A program made the translations under genes and the position numbers. A stretch of DNA of 64,000 bases from Levilactobacillus namurensis DSM 19117 (GTDB taxonomy: Bacteria > Bacillota > Bacilli > Lactobacillales > Lactobacillaceae), in the NCBI RefSeq assembly GCF_001434785.1, contig NZ_AZDT01000042.1, positions 41,904 through 105,903 of the forward strand. The letters run 5' to 3'. Of the stretch, positions 15,676-24,628 are shown piece by piece; the stretch's first letter is position 1, and each line of letters opens with the position of its first letter. The notes below the pieces were generated by a model. The model saw only the letters and a list, made by a program, of their open reading frames with translations, did not search any database and was not told the origin of the DNA.

Positions 15676-17499
15676 ATGTTAACGAAATTAGCTTTAGCGG
15701 GCGTTAAGAACCGCCGGCGCGACTACCTGGTCTTATTGGCCGGGTTGACCATGTCGGCCGCCATCTTCTACATGTTCGCCAACTTAGCCACGAACCAGGC
15801 CTTCATCAAGGCCAACGCGGTCGTTCAATCGGCCAGTATCGTCTTCGGTTTCGGGGCCGTCTTATTGGCCCTGATCACGGTCGTCTACATTATGTATGCC
15901 AACTCGTTCCTACTGAGTATGCGTCAGCACGACTATGGGCTGTTCATGATGCTGGGGGCCAAACGCAAGCGGGTCGGAGAACTGGTTTTCTTAGAGACCT
16001 TGATTCTGGGGACCGTCGCCACGGTGGTCGGTATCCTGCTGGGAATCTTAGCCAGCAAGTTTCTGGTCGGCTTCCTATTAGACCGACTGGGCTTACACCT
16101 CAGTCACCTAGTGTCATTTTACCTGCCGGCCGTCCTCTTCACGGCCGTGCTATATGTCGGTTTGTTTATTCTGGCGTCGCTGTTTAACCTGATGCGCTTG
16201 ATGCGGACCACGGTCCAGAACCTTCTGCACGCCGACCAGCAGGCAAACCAGCCAAAGGTTCGGCCCGTTCGGCAATTCATCGCTGGCCTCTTGGGCTTGG
16301 CGTTGGTAGCTGTGGGCTACTGGGCTATGGCGGCCATCGAACAACTCAAATTGACCGCGATTCCACTGGCGCTGGTCACGATTACGCTGGGGACCTACCT
16401 GATCTTCCACGCGACCGTACTAGCGGTGATTCGGGGGCTGCGGCGGACCAAGTGGGCCCGGAAACACTTAAACGGGTTCTTGTTGGGGCAGTTGAACTTC
16501 CGGGTGCACGACTACACGCGGATGTTAACGATTGTTTCCTTATTATTCGCCATGGCGTTAGGGGCCATCACGGTCGGGTCGGGGTATCACCGGCAGATGC
16601 CGCTGGTCGCCGATTCCTTGGGGGACTACTCGGTCGCCATTCATAACCCCAACGCGCAACAGAAGCACTGGATGGGGCAATTAGACTTGGCCCACCAAGC
16701 CACCTACACCCAAAAGGTTGTGGGGCAGACCACCTACTACAACGCTGCCGAACTCAAACGCACGCCGTACCAGCAACAAAAGTACTCAAACAAGACCAAC
16801 GCCACACCTAAGTTCTACACGGAATCCCTGGCGAAGTTTAAGAAGTCTGGGAGCCAATCGATGAACTTCATTGTGCTGAATCCCAACAAGTTGGGGGACT
16901 TTAAGGCTCCTAAAATCGTGAGTGCTGCGGCGTTTGCCCGGTTGAACGGCAAGACCTATACCGTAACCACATTACGGGTCAAGCACCTCGCCAATGATTT
17001 GGAGACTCTAGGCAAGTTATCTAAGAGTGAGCAACGGCGATTTCCCGCGCCGCATGATGGGTCGCTCGTGGTCGGGACCTATGAGTCTTACCAGATGATG
17101 AACGGCGTCTTTGGGGGCCTTGAATTTATCGGGTACTTCTTGGGAATCGCCTTTCTGGCCATGCTGGCGTCCTGCTTGATGTTCAAGATTCTGTCCGGTG
17201 CACCAGGCGACTTGCGCCGGTACGCGATGTTGAACAAGATTGGGGTCCGCCGGTCGTTGATGCGCGGCGGTCTGGCAAAAGAAATTGGGATTTTATTCGC
17301 AATTCCTGGTATCATGGGAATCGTAGACGTTCTGTTTGGATTACAGATGTTCAAGCCGTTGATGTCGGCCCCCATGAGCCCTTACCTGGGAATTGGGACC
17401 ACGTTTGCGATTTTCATTGGGCTGTATGTCATCTACTATCTGATCACGCTGGGGTTATACTTAAACCTTGTGATGCCTAGCGAGACTTTGCAGGACTAA
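15676..17499 (+). CDS. Bce-type FtsX-fold ABC permease
   Basis: A 607-residue permease with about ten transmembrane helices and FtsX domains. A single large extracellular domain (about 301-475) sits between helices 7 and 8, the hallmark of BceB-type exporters, where it recognises the peptide antibiotic. The N-terminus (MLTKLALAGVKNRRRDYLVLLAGL) and the QHDYGLFMMLGAKRKRVGEL cytoplasmic loop are typical. It is co-transcribed with the ATPase. The substrate is not known; a role in resistance to cell-envelope peptides is inferred from the family. Confidence 0.92.
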   Translation: MLTKLALAGVKNRRRDYLVLLAGLTMSAAIFYMFANLATNQAFIKANAVVQSASIVFGFGAVLLALITVVYIMYANSFLLSMRQHDYGLFMMLGAKRKRVGELVFLETLILGTVATVVGILLGILASKFLVGFLLDRLGLHLSHLVSFYLPAVLFTAVLYVGLFILASLFNLMRLMRTTVQNLLHADQQANQPKVRPVRQFIAGLLGLALVAVGYWAMAAIEQLKLTAIPLALVTITLGTYLIFHATVLAVIRGLRRTKWARKHLNGFLLGQLNFRVHDYTRMLTIVSLLFAMALGAITVGSGYHRQMPLVADSLGDYSVAIHNPNAQQKHWMGQLDLAHQATYTQKVVGQTTYYNAAELKRTPYQQQKYSNKTNATPKFYTESLAKFKKSGSQSMNFIVLNPNKLGDFKAPKIVSAAAFARLNGKTYTVTTLRVKHLANDLETLGKLSKSEQRRFPAPHDGSLVVGTYESYQMMNGVFGGLEFIGYFLGIAFLAMLASCLMFKILSGAPGDLRRYAMLNKIGVRRSLMRGGLAKEIGILFAIPGIMGIVDVLFGLQMFKPLMSAPMSPYLGIGTTFAIFIGLYVIYYLITLGLYLNLVMPSETLQD

Positions 17500-17529
17500 A
17501 CCGAGTTCAAAAGAATGTGAGAGAGTCTT

Positions 17530-17898
17530 ATGCGATTTAATTTTGATAGTCCAGAACCCATTTATTTACAAGTGGCCGAGCAGGTCGAAGAGGCCATCTT
17601 CACGGGGGTCTATCAGGCGGGCGAACAGGTCCCTTCCACTACGGAAGTCTCCAAGGAATTCCACATTAATCCGGCGACCGTCCTCAAGGGGATGAACCGG
17701 GTGGTGGCTGCGGGGATGATCGAGAAACGGCGGGGGGTCGGCATGTTCGTCACGGCCGATGCCGCCGAGATTATTCGCAACAAGCGCCGGTCGCAGTTCT
17801 ACGACCGTTACGTGAGCCGCTTCACCAGTGAAGCTAAGAAATTAAACTTGTCCGAAGCCGACGTGATTGCGTTGATCAAGCGGTCCTATTCGGACTAG
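17530..17898 (+). CDS. GntR-family regulator (YhcF type)
   Basis: A 122-residue small GntR protein made of an N-terminal winged helix (FDSPEPIYLQVAEQVEEAIFTG; EVSKEFHINPATVLKGMNRV) and only a short C-terminal helical tail. This YhcF/YtrA type usually represses an ABC transporter operon in which it is encoded. It follows the Bce permease by 30 bases, so it most likely autoregulates that operon through the sites at 14856-14895. Being last rather than first in the operon is less common. Confidence 0.9.
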   Translation: MRFNFDSPEPIYLQVAEQVEEAIFTGVYQAGEQVPSTTEVSKEFHINPATVLKGMNRVVAAGMIEKRRGVGMFVTADAAEIIRNKRRSQFYDRYVSRFTSEAKKLNLSEADVIALIKRSYSD

Positions 17899-17922
17899 CC
17901 GTCGGTTGCGGCAGAATCGCGC

Positions 17923-17964
17923 AGTCCCCCGTAAGTCAGTTGATTGACTTGCGGGGGACTTTTG
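17923..17964 (+). terminator. Terminator of Bce-GntR operon
   Basis: Stem AGTCCCCCGTAAGTCA / TGACTTGCGGGGGACT followed by TTT, 24 bases after the gntR stop. Confidence 0.85.
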
Positions 17965-18013
17965 GCTTGGGTTGCGGAATAAAACGAAAACCGCAGCGGA
18001 TGTGTTAGTCAGC

Positions 18014-18166
18014 GCCTTACCGGGCGGCCAGACAGGGCTGGAACGCCGGGGGCACCACTTCGAGCCAAAAGGTGGTCTCGAAGCTGGGCCTTTTCCTAGG
18101 CGAGCTGGAAAACGCTCACCAAGGAAAATGTCACGGCTGAGCCCTGTCTGGCCGCCCTCACGGCTT
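18014..18166 (+). repeat. Structured intergenic repeat, copy B
   Basis: Full-length copy with a perfectly paired outer arm (GGGCGGCCAGACAGGGCT with AGCCCTGTCTGGCCGCCC). Internal stems are CTTCGAG/CTCGAAG and TTTTCCT/AGGAAAA, with the inner GAGC/GCTC pair. Downstream of the gntR terminator. Confidence 0.88.
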
Positions 18167-18693
18167 CTACCTACGTTTGATTTTTCTGTCACGGCGTTCT
18201 GGAATAGGAGTGACTCGTGTAAGATTTTCGGGGGACCCTATTTTTAGGGTGATGACATCATTTTCTAAAATAGGTTTGTCAAAAGTTGTCCATAATCGAA
18301 AAATAAGCTAAAGGAACCCCCAAGGTTGGCCGTTAAGTTCAATCTTGGGGGGTCCTTTGTGTTCCGGGTTTTGATTTTGGCGATTAACGTGGTTCTTAAA
18401 ACTAGCCCGCAGGTGACGGGTTTATCGGTGGTCGATTTGGAGAAATAGCCGCGAGGGTCAGTTGGGTTAGGTTACAGAACTTAGTAACAGATTTAAAAAG
18501 GTGAAACTTTAAGCAAAATCCCGAATCATCAAGGAATATGGTTGATAATTGTTTTATAAAGCGCATACTATAAACCATCATTTTTGTTGAATTACCCAGA
18601 ATTATACGTTATAGTTAAGCCGTGGTAACGGTTTCACAAATTGCTTTATTTTGACCCTTAACTAGGTACTTAAAAATGAGGAGTATGGTAACG
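18167..18693. other. Gene-free region upstream of large adhesin
   Basis: About 530 bases with a strong terminator-like hairpin (AAAGGAaCCCCCAAG / CTTGGGGGgTCCTTT, 18311-18358) and AT-rich promoter-like DNA (about 18480-18660). No ORF is convincing. Confidence 0.4.
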
Positions 18694-21600
18694 ATGACAC
18701 GACTAAAACAACCCAACATGGTTCACCAAACTTTAGGGAAAACCTGGACGGCAACGGGCATCGTTGCCGGAACCCTCTTATTAGGAAGCTTAGGTACGGT
18801 AACGGCACGTGCAGACCAGACGTCGGAGACTGCCGAGAGTTCGGCAGCGACCACGCAGACGGCGCCCAAAGCCGCGACCGAATCATCCACGGTGACGTTA
18901 AAAGCGGGCGACACCGCTACAGAAGATGAGTCAAGTCAGCCGGCGGACGAATCGTCGCAAGCCGGAACATCATCTGAATCGTCAACGAACCAGCCGGCAA
19001 CCACGGGTCAGAAAGATGATGTGGCGCCGGCTAAGACGGAATCGACGACCACGGTTCCTCAATCGAACGACGAGACGACGCCCGCTCCCAAGGAAGATCA
19101 GCCGGCTATCGGTGATACAGACCAGCCGGCCGGTGACCTCACTGACCAGTCGAATGCGACCGTGACGCCAACGGTTCTAAAGGCCAAGCAAGTCTTGGCG
19201 GACACCGTACCTACTAGTATTGATCAGTGGATGCCGGACAAGAATCTACAACAGTTAGTCCTCAAAACTTTAAATACGAAAAACAAATTAGGGTTAACTT
19301 CGGTTTCGGAAATTACGCCGGATATGATGAAACAGTTAACTAGTCTGGTTGCTGATTCTAGTCTGGAGCAGACGGATGAAGCTTACTATAATGTGGTGAC
19401 CGGAATTAAGTCACTTCAGGGACTTGAATACGCGCCGAATTTAACCAATTTAACCATCACCCCTAACAGTACGGCTAGTGAAATTTGGAAAAAGGACGAC
19501 ACGTACCGGGGCGCCTTAACGGATATTTCCGCTTTAGCGAATAGTAAGAAATTAAGCTTCTTGACCATCAGTAAGAACCAAGTCTCGGATATTTCCGCCT
19601 TGAAGGACGTGGCCCAAGCGGTTAATGACGCGGGTGGTTTTTCCGTTTGGTCAATGAGTTATAATCAGATTTTTGACGTACGACCGTTAATGGTAAAGAA
19701 CAAGAACGATATGTTTATGGTTAACGTGGTTAATCAAGAGCTGGTTTTGCCAGAGGTCACGTTGAATCCGGATACCAAGTCGTACGTAACTACCTCGCCA
19801 TTTTATTCGAATCTGTTTATTACCAATGCTCTTAGTTCAAACAATAAAGACATTTCGTCCGTTACGGAAAATCAGGGATCAACTGGAATTGCTTCAGATG
19901 AATTTCGGATGATTTCTTGGGACGTTTCGTCCGGGCCCACAACTGGACAATTAATTTATAAAATGTCGCAGGACAATGGGATTCAAAGTGAAGACCCAGC
20001 GGAGCCTTTTAACTGGACCGCTACAGTCACGATTCCCTACAAGCTGGTCGCAGGCGTCGGGGCGTCGGCCGTGAACTTCAAGCTGATCGATGGGGTGACC
20101 CTAGCACCGGATGTGACCATCAACGGGGCCACGGGAACGGACTTCGACGCCCTTAAGATGAGTAACGTCCAACAGACTATCGCAGAGTTAGCTAAAAAGG
20201 GATTCACGCTGGTTCGGGCTAGCACACTAAGCTCGCCATCGGATGCGGCCAGTGTAGCGGGGACTCAGGGGACCTTTGGAACGGATGCCGGTCGGGTGTT
20301 CTTGGAATTCGGCTTTAAGCAAGTCATCCATTTGGTTGATCAAGCAGGAAACGCCCTGCAACCCGCAGCGGATCAAATCGGTGGTCGGGGGGATACCTGG
20401 ACCTACCAAGTGCCCACGATTGACGGCTACACTTACGACCGGACCCAGGGTGCGACCGCAACCGGTGATGCCCAGACCGGCTACACGTTAGCGGGTACGC
20501 TGGATCAAGAGAACGCGGACATCTACGTTTACTTCAAGGCCGCGACCATCCAACAAGTGGTCAACTTCATTGGCGACGATGGCACGGTTCTCCACCCAGC
20601 CGGCACCGTTAGTGGAGCCGTGGGGAGTACGCAGACCTTACAGCTGCCGACCATCGCGGATTACGTGGTGGACCATAGCGATGCGGGAACCGTGGCGAAC
20701 GGACAGCTTGAGGTGACCCTGACGGACGCGAACACACCGATCAACGTGTACTTTAAACAGGCAGTCTACCAGCACCTGGTACACTTTATTGACGCGGACG
20801 GAAACGAATTAGCGCCAGCCCAGACGGTAGCGGGGACCAAGGACAGCCAGCAGACGCTGACTTTGCCAACCATTGATGATTACGTGGCCGATTCGGAGAA
20901 GACCACCGCAGGCACGCTAACGGACGGACAACTGACCCTGACCATTACCAACGATGAGTCACCGATCAACGTGTACTTCAAGCAGGCGGTCTACCAGCAC
21001 CTGGTACACTTCATTGACGCGGACGGAAACGAATTAGCGCCAGCCCAAACGGTGGCGGGGACCAAAGACAGCCAGCAGACGCTGACCTTACCGACCATTG
21101 ATGATTACGTGGCCGATTCGGAGAAGACCACCGCAGGCACGTTAGCGGACGGGCAACTGACCCTGACCATTGCCAATGATGAGTCACCGATCAACGTGTA
21201 CTTCAAACAGGCAGTCTACCAACACCTAGTGCACTTCATCGACGCTGACGGAAACGAATTAGCGCCAGCTCAAACGGTAACAGGGACCAAGGACAGTCAA
21301 CAGGTTCTGGATTTGCCGAACATTGATGATTACCAGGTCGACCCGGAGAAGACCACCGCAGGCACGTTGACGGATGGGCAACTGACGCTGACTATTGCCA
21401 ACGATGAGTCACCAATTAACGTGTACTTCACCCCCGTCATCTATCAGCAGTTGATTCATTTCGTTGATCCGGATGGCCAGACCTTGGCGCCGGATGTGAC
21501 GGTGAACGGGACCACGGGAACGTTACGGAACATTGACCTTCCCACGTTAGCGGGCTTTGAACTCGACCACGCGACCAGTGGGACCGTTGCCGGCCAGCAG

Positions 21601-22326
21601 TTGATTGTGAAGCTGGCAAAGGGCACGGCGCCCATCAACGTCTACTTTAAAGTGGTCAACGGTCAAGTCATCGTGCACTACCAAGACTTGCAGGGCAACG
21701 ACTTGGCCGACCCCGTTACATTAACGGGGCAGGTCACCACGGACTACACCAGTGAACCACTGGCGACGGTACCGGGGGATTATCAGTTGGTCAGCACGCC
21801 GTTCAACGCGCAAGGCACCTACACCAAGGAAGACCAGAACGTGGTTTACCTGTACCGGAAGATTCAGACCGGTGGTGGCGGCGACCACGGGAATCCGGAC
21901 CAACCGGACCAGCCCGAGACACCGGACGTTCCTGAAACGCCAGAGGTGCCGGAGCAACCGGGCGTCCCCGAACCACCCGTAACGCCGGAACAACCCGCAC
22001 AAGAAGCGGGGGATGGCGCGCAGTTAGCTGAAGCCCCAACCTTAACTGACCAGGTCGCGCCTGAGAAAGTCGCGACGTTGGTTCGCCAGGGTGGCGATGC
22101 TGCAACGATTGATCCGGCGGCCATGCAGGCGACTACTGAGCATTCAGCACAACCACTGGCTACTAAGGGGACCGTGACGGCGAGTCAGCCTGACCAGGCA
22201 ACGACCACCACGCAGTTACCGCAGACCAACGACCGGCAACAGTCTTGGTTGCAGGTCATCGGAGCCACCCTGTTAGGTAGCTTAACGGCGGTGACGGGAT
22301 GGATCTTTAGCCGGCAACGGCACTAA
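18694..22326 (+). CDS. Large LPXTG adhesin with LRR and MucBP-like repeats
   Basis: A 1210-residue surface protein. I place the start at the ATG at 18694 because GAGGAG (18678-18683) is ten bases upstream; two earlier in-frame ATGs overlap that site. Signal peptide ends about ARAD (residue 41), then a Ser/Thr/Glu-rich stalk, an LRR-like region starting WMPDKNLQQL (about 176-336), several MucBP-like beta modules (about 536-990) including three nearly identical 75-residue repeats, one canonical MucBP module (about 990-1056, VHYQDLQGNDLADP), a Pro-rich stalk, LPQTN at 1175 and a membrane anchor. The LRR and MucBP parts mirror the 1511-4255 protein. Mucin binding is inferred. Confidence 0.92.
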   Translation: MTRLKQPNMVHQTLGKTWTATGIVAGTLLLGSLGTVTARADQTSETAESSAATTQTAPKAATESSTVTLKAGDTATEDESSQPADESSQAGTSSESSTNQPATTGQKDDVAPAKTESTTTVPQSNDETTPAPKEDQPAIGDTDQPAGDLTDQSNATVTPTVLKAKQVLADTVPTSIDQWMPDKNLQQLVLKTLNTKNKLGLTSVSEITPDMMKQLTSLVADSSLEQTDEAYYNVVTGIKSLQGLEYAPNLTNLTITPNSTASEIWKKDDTYRGALTDISALANSKKLSFLTISKNQVSDISALKDVAQAVNDAGGFSVWSMSYNQIFDVRPLMVKNKNDMFMVNVVNQELVLPEVTLNPDTKSYVTTSPFYSNLFITNALSSNNKDISSVTENQGSTGIASDEFRMISWDVSSGPTTGQLIYKMSQDNGIQSEDPAEPFNWTATVTIPYKLVAGVGASAVNFKLIDGVTLAPDVTINGATGTDFDALKMSNVQQTIAELAKKGFTLVRASTLSSPSDAASVAGTQGTFGTDAGRVFLEFGFKQVIHLVDQAGNALQPAADQIGGRGDTWTYQVPTIDGYTYDRTQGATATGDAQTGYTLAGTLDQENADIYVYFKAATIQQVVNFIGDDGTVLHPAGTVSGAVGSTQTLQLPTIADYVVDHSDAGTVANGQLEVTLTDANTPINVYFKQAVYQHLVHFIDADGNELAPAQTVAGTKDSQQTLTLPTIDDYVADSEKTTAGTLTDGQLTLTITNDESPINVYFKQAVYQHLVHFIDADGNELAPAQTVAGTKDSQQTLTLPTIDDYVADSEKTTAGTLADGQLTLTIANDESPINVYFKQAVYQHLVHFIDADGNELAPAQTVTGTKDSQQVLDLPNIDDYQVDPEKTTAGTLTDGQLTLTIANDESPINVYFTPVIYQQLIHFVDPDGQTLAPDVTVNGTTGTLRNIDLPTLAGFELDHATSGTVAGQQLIVKLAKGTAPINVYFKVVNGQVIVHYQDLQGNDLADPVTLTGQVTTDYTSEPLATVPGDYQLVSTPFNAQGTYTKEDQNVVYLYRKIQTGGGGDHGNPDQPDQPETPDVPETPEVPEQPGVPEPPVTPEQPAQEAGDGAQLAEAPTLTDQVAPEKVATLVRQGGDAATIDPAAMQATTEHSAQPLATKGTVTASQPDQATTTTQLPQTNDRQQSWLQVIGATLLGSLTAVTGWIFSRQRH
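20746..21420 (+). repeat. Three 225-bp tandem repeats in adhesin gene
   Basis: Units start at 20746, 20971 and 21196, each from VYFKQAVYQHL; period 225 bp = 75 codons exactly. Units 1 and 2 are nearly identical in DNA, and unit 3 is more diverged, indicating recent duplication. A diverged fourth module follows from 21421. Confidence 0.93.
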
Positions 22327-22344
22327 TGATAGGGATTAACGTAA

Positions 22345-22376
22345 GGGATGGACAGAGATTGCCCGTCCCTTTTTTG
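22345..22376 (+). terminator. Terminator of large adhesin gene
   Basis: Stem GGGATGG/CCGTCCC (one G-T pair) followed by T6. Confidence 0.75.
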
Positions 22377-22478
22377 GTAGTTATGCGAGTCGTCTGACTT
22401 TACAGGGGCGTTTAAAGGGTGTATAAATAATTGTGTACAATTGAGTTGTGGCAGAATAGAAGAGAAGGAGTCGATACC

Positions 22479-22883
22479 ATGCAATTAACGATTAAAGAAG
22501 CGGCTAAGGCTTACCTGGACGCCAACATCGATGCAGATAGTGTGTTATTACTGACGACTGATGATGGCTCGAATAAGTATTCGACCATTGGTGGTAGTTG
22601 TGCCATTGGGGATAAATTCCAGTTCGTCGCTTTGACGGCTAAGGATCCCGCTTACGAGATTCCCGTCGACAACAACGCGGGTTATCAACTCTGGACCAGT
22701 AAGACGGATGCCCTGTACCTGAGTAACGGCTTGACCCTCGACCGGGTGCACAACCAACTCGCCTTACGGGACGACAGTGGGATCATCGACAGCGCCGTGG
22801 GTCTGGTGACCTACACCGCTGAAGAGAAGTCCAAGCTGGACTTGAAGAAAGAAATGCAGACGTTAGGTACTCGTATCTGCTAA
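22479..22883 (+). CDS. HesB/IscA-like iron-sulfur biosynthesis family protein
   Basis: A 134-residue protein of the HesB-like group common in lactobacilli (MQLTIKEAAKAYLDAN start; central YSTIGGSCAIGDKFQF; YLSNGLTLDRVHNQLALRDDSG). It lacks the CxC pair of true A-type carriers; Cys residues are one in GGSCAIG and one near the C-terminus. A direct role in cluster transfer is therefore uncertain. The ATG at 22479 is chosen because AAGGAG lies at 22465-22470; the longer frame has no such site. Monocistronic. Confidence 0.82.
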   Translation: MQLTIKEAAKAYLDANIDADSVLLLTTDDGSNKYSTIGGSCAIGDKFQFVALTAKDPAYEIPVDNNAGYQLWTSKTDALYLSNGLTLDRVHNQLALRDDSGIIDSAVGLVTYTAEEKSKLDLKKEMQTLGTRIC

Positions 22884-22911
22884 GCGGGGCCAACCTAAAG
22901 TAAACGATGAC

Positions 22912-22943
22912 GAGCCACCCGTGAATTTGCGGGTGGCTTTTTT
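22912..22943 (+). terminator. Rho-independent terminator
   Basis: Stem AGCCACCCGT/GCGGGTGGCT with T6, 29 bases after the HesB-like gene. Confidence 0.9.
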
Positions 22944-23035
22944 GTTTTTTTAGGGAATGCGGGACAAAGAAGGTGGTCAGGTTAGGCAATGGCGCGTATA
23001 CTCGAGAGTGAAAGTTGTTGAAGGAGGGGACCTTT

Positions 23036-24415
23036 TTGAGTAAAAAATATAAAGTAGTCCAATGGCTTCTGCTATTGGTCGCAACGGTTGTGGTTGTTTT
23101 TTGGGGACAAGCACAGCTAACCGCACAAGCGGCAACCATTGATGGTAGTCAGTACCTAACCACGGCGAAAGTTACCAACGGACCGGATTTCAAGGTATCC
23201 GATACAGTAAACATCCAGTACCACTTGGAGTTTGGTGATCTCGCCTTACATAACCAGGACGTGATCAGCGTCCCACTACCAGATAACTTAAAGTCATCAC
23301 GGGACGACACGTTTGACGTGACGGCGCCGGATGGAACCGTTATCGGCGTTGGTAAAGTCACTAAGGGTGGCGATAAGGTCGAAGTGACCTTAAACGAAAA
23401 GGTTGAGGGGTTAAAGGATAAGGAAATGACCTTGAACCTGGCGACTAAGTACAACGGGACGGCTACTGGGGAACAACCCGTGAACTTCCCGAATGACCAC
23501 CACGATGTGATCAACATTGTGCCGGACCTGGCCAACATCTCTAAGAAAGGGACCATCCAAGAAGACACCAACCAAGTGAAGTGGACGGTCCTGGTCAACC
23601 GGCAACCGATCGAGATGAAGAATCTCACGGTCAAGGATAAGATTGGGGACAACCAGACCATGATTCCGGGCCTCACGATCACCGAAGCTCACTGGCGCGA
23701 TGATGTGGTCGGCGGGACCTACGTACGAGAGGCCACCCCCTTAGTTGAGGGTCAGGACTACACGGTTACCTACACCAGTGACGGGTTCACCGTGAAGTTC
23801 AACGATACGGTCACCGAGATGTACGCGATCGACTACTACACCAGTATCGATGATCCGTCCGTGGTCCACGATGGTTACGTCTTCCGGAACAAGGCAGACC
23901 TGACCTGGGGGGCCGGTACGAACGGTGGGACCAACAAAGAAAGTGCCAACGGCAAGGTGTCGACCAGCAGTAAGAACACAGGCTCCGGTAACGGTAATGC
24001 CGGCGGGACCGACGTTGATGAGAACGGCGGTAACGAAGGCGGCGACAACGGGAGTGTCGAACCAGGCGACAACGTAGACGTTGATGGTGACGGCAAGCCC
24101 GATACCGGGACTACCGATATTGATGGCGGGACCGAAACCGCGCAAGAAGAAAAGGACCGTGAAGCCGAGGAACAGGAAACGGCCAACAAGGAAGCTGCGT
24201 CCAAACAACCGACGGCAACCACCAAGCCAAGTTCTAAGCCAGCCAATACGCAAAAAGCTGCGAACGCCCACGTGGTCGGCGTCTCCCAAGCGCATCGGCG
24301 GGCCGCTCAGGGGAAGCTTCCCCAGACCAGCGATGCCAAGACGCAGACCGCCGTTTACGGTTTGGTTCTCTTAACCGGGACGCTCATTGCCGGTGTCTTG
24401 CGGCGGCAACTTTAA
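23036..24415 (+). CDS. LPXTG-anchored collagen-adhesin-like protein
   Basis: A 459-residue surface protein. The likely start is TTG at 23036, eight bases after AAGGAGGGG (23021-23029); the earlier TTG codons lie upstream of that site. Signal peptide to about residue 33 (AQAA), then two Ig-like adhesive domains (about 34-170 and 171-300) resembling Cna/SdrG-type dev-IgG folds (VPLPDNLKS, FNDTVTEMYAIDYYTSI), a Gly/Asn/Asp linker (about 310-360), a charged helical segment, LPQTS at 428, hydrophobic segment and RRQL. Ligand unknown. No internal repeats. Confidence 0.88.
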   Translation: MSKKYKVVQWLLLLVATVVVVFWGQAQLTAQAATIDGSQYLTTAKVTNGPDFKVSDTVNIQYHLEFGDLALHNQDVISVPLPDNLKSSRDDTFDVTAPDGTVIGVGKVTKGGDKVEVTLNEKVEGLKDKEMTLNLATKYNGTATGEQPVNFPNDHHDVINIVPDLANISKKGTIQEDTNQVKWTVLVNRQPIEMKNLTVKDKIGDNQTMIPGLTITEAHWRDDVVGGTYVREATPLVEGQDYTVTYTSDGFTVKFNDTVTEMYAIDYYTSIDDPSVVHDGYVFRNKADLTWGAGTNGGTNKESANGKVSTSSKNTGSGNGNAGGTDVDENGGNEGGDNGSVEPGDNVDVDGDGKPDTGTTDIDGGTETAQEEKDREAEEQETANKEAASKQPTATTKPSSKPANTQKAANAHVVGVSQAHRRAAQGKLPQTSDAKTQTAVYGLVLLTGTLIAGVLRRQL

Positions 24416-24628
24416 ACGTTAGCGGGTGATGGTCACTGCTTGACCAGGTAGAAGGACCCGTTAGTGTTTGGTCGGGAACTAAATTTCAGTCAATTTATGA
24501 ATAAATTGCGAGAAGTCGTTGCCTTAGGGTGACGGCTTTTTGCGTCGGGTCAGTCGATAAGTGAGAATTTGCGGTATCATGAAAGGGTAACCAGAAGCAT
24601 TTAATCCGAAGAAGGGGAGTCTTGTTAG

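Noticed and set aside
17972..18247. Plus-strand frame over repeat copy B, similar to frames at 27036-27296 and 43207-43491 (GGQTGLERRGHHFEP)
   Set aside because: The apparent protein similarity comes from the non-coding repeat itself; frames have no ribosome-binding sites and the repeat varies by stem-compensating rather than codon-synonymous changes.
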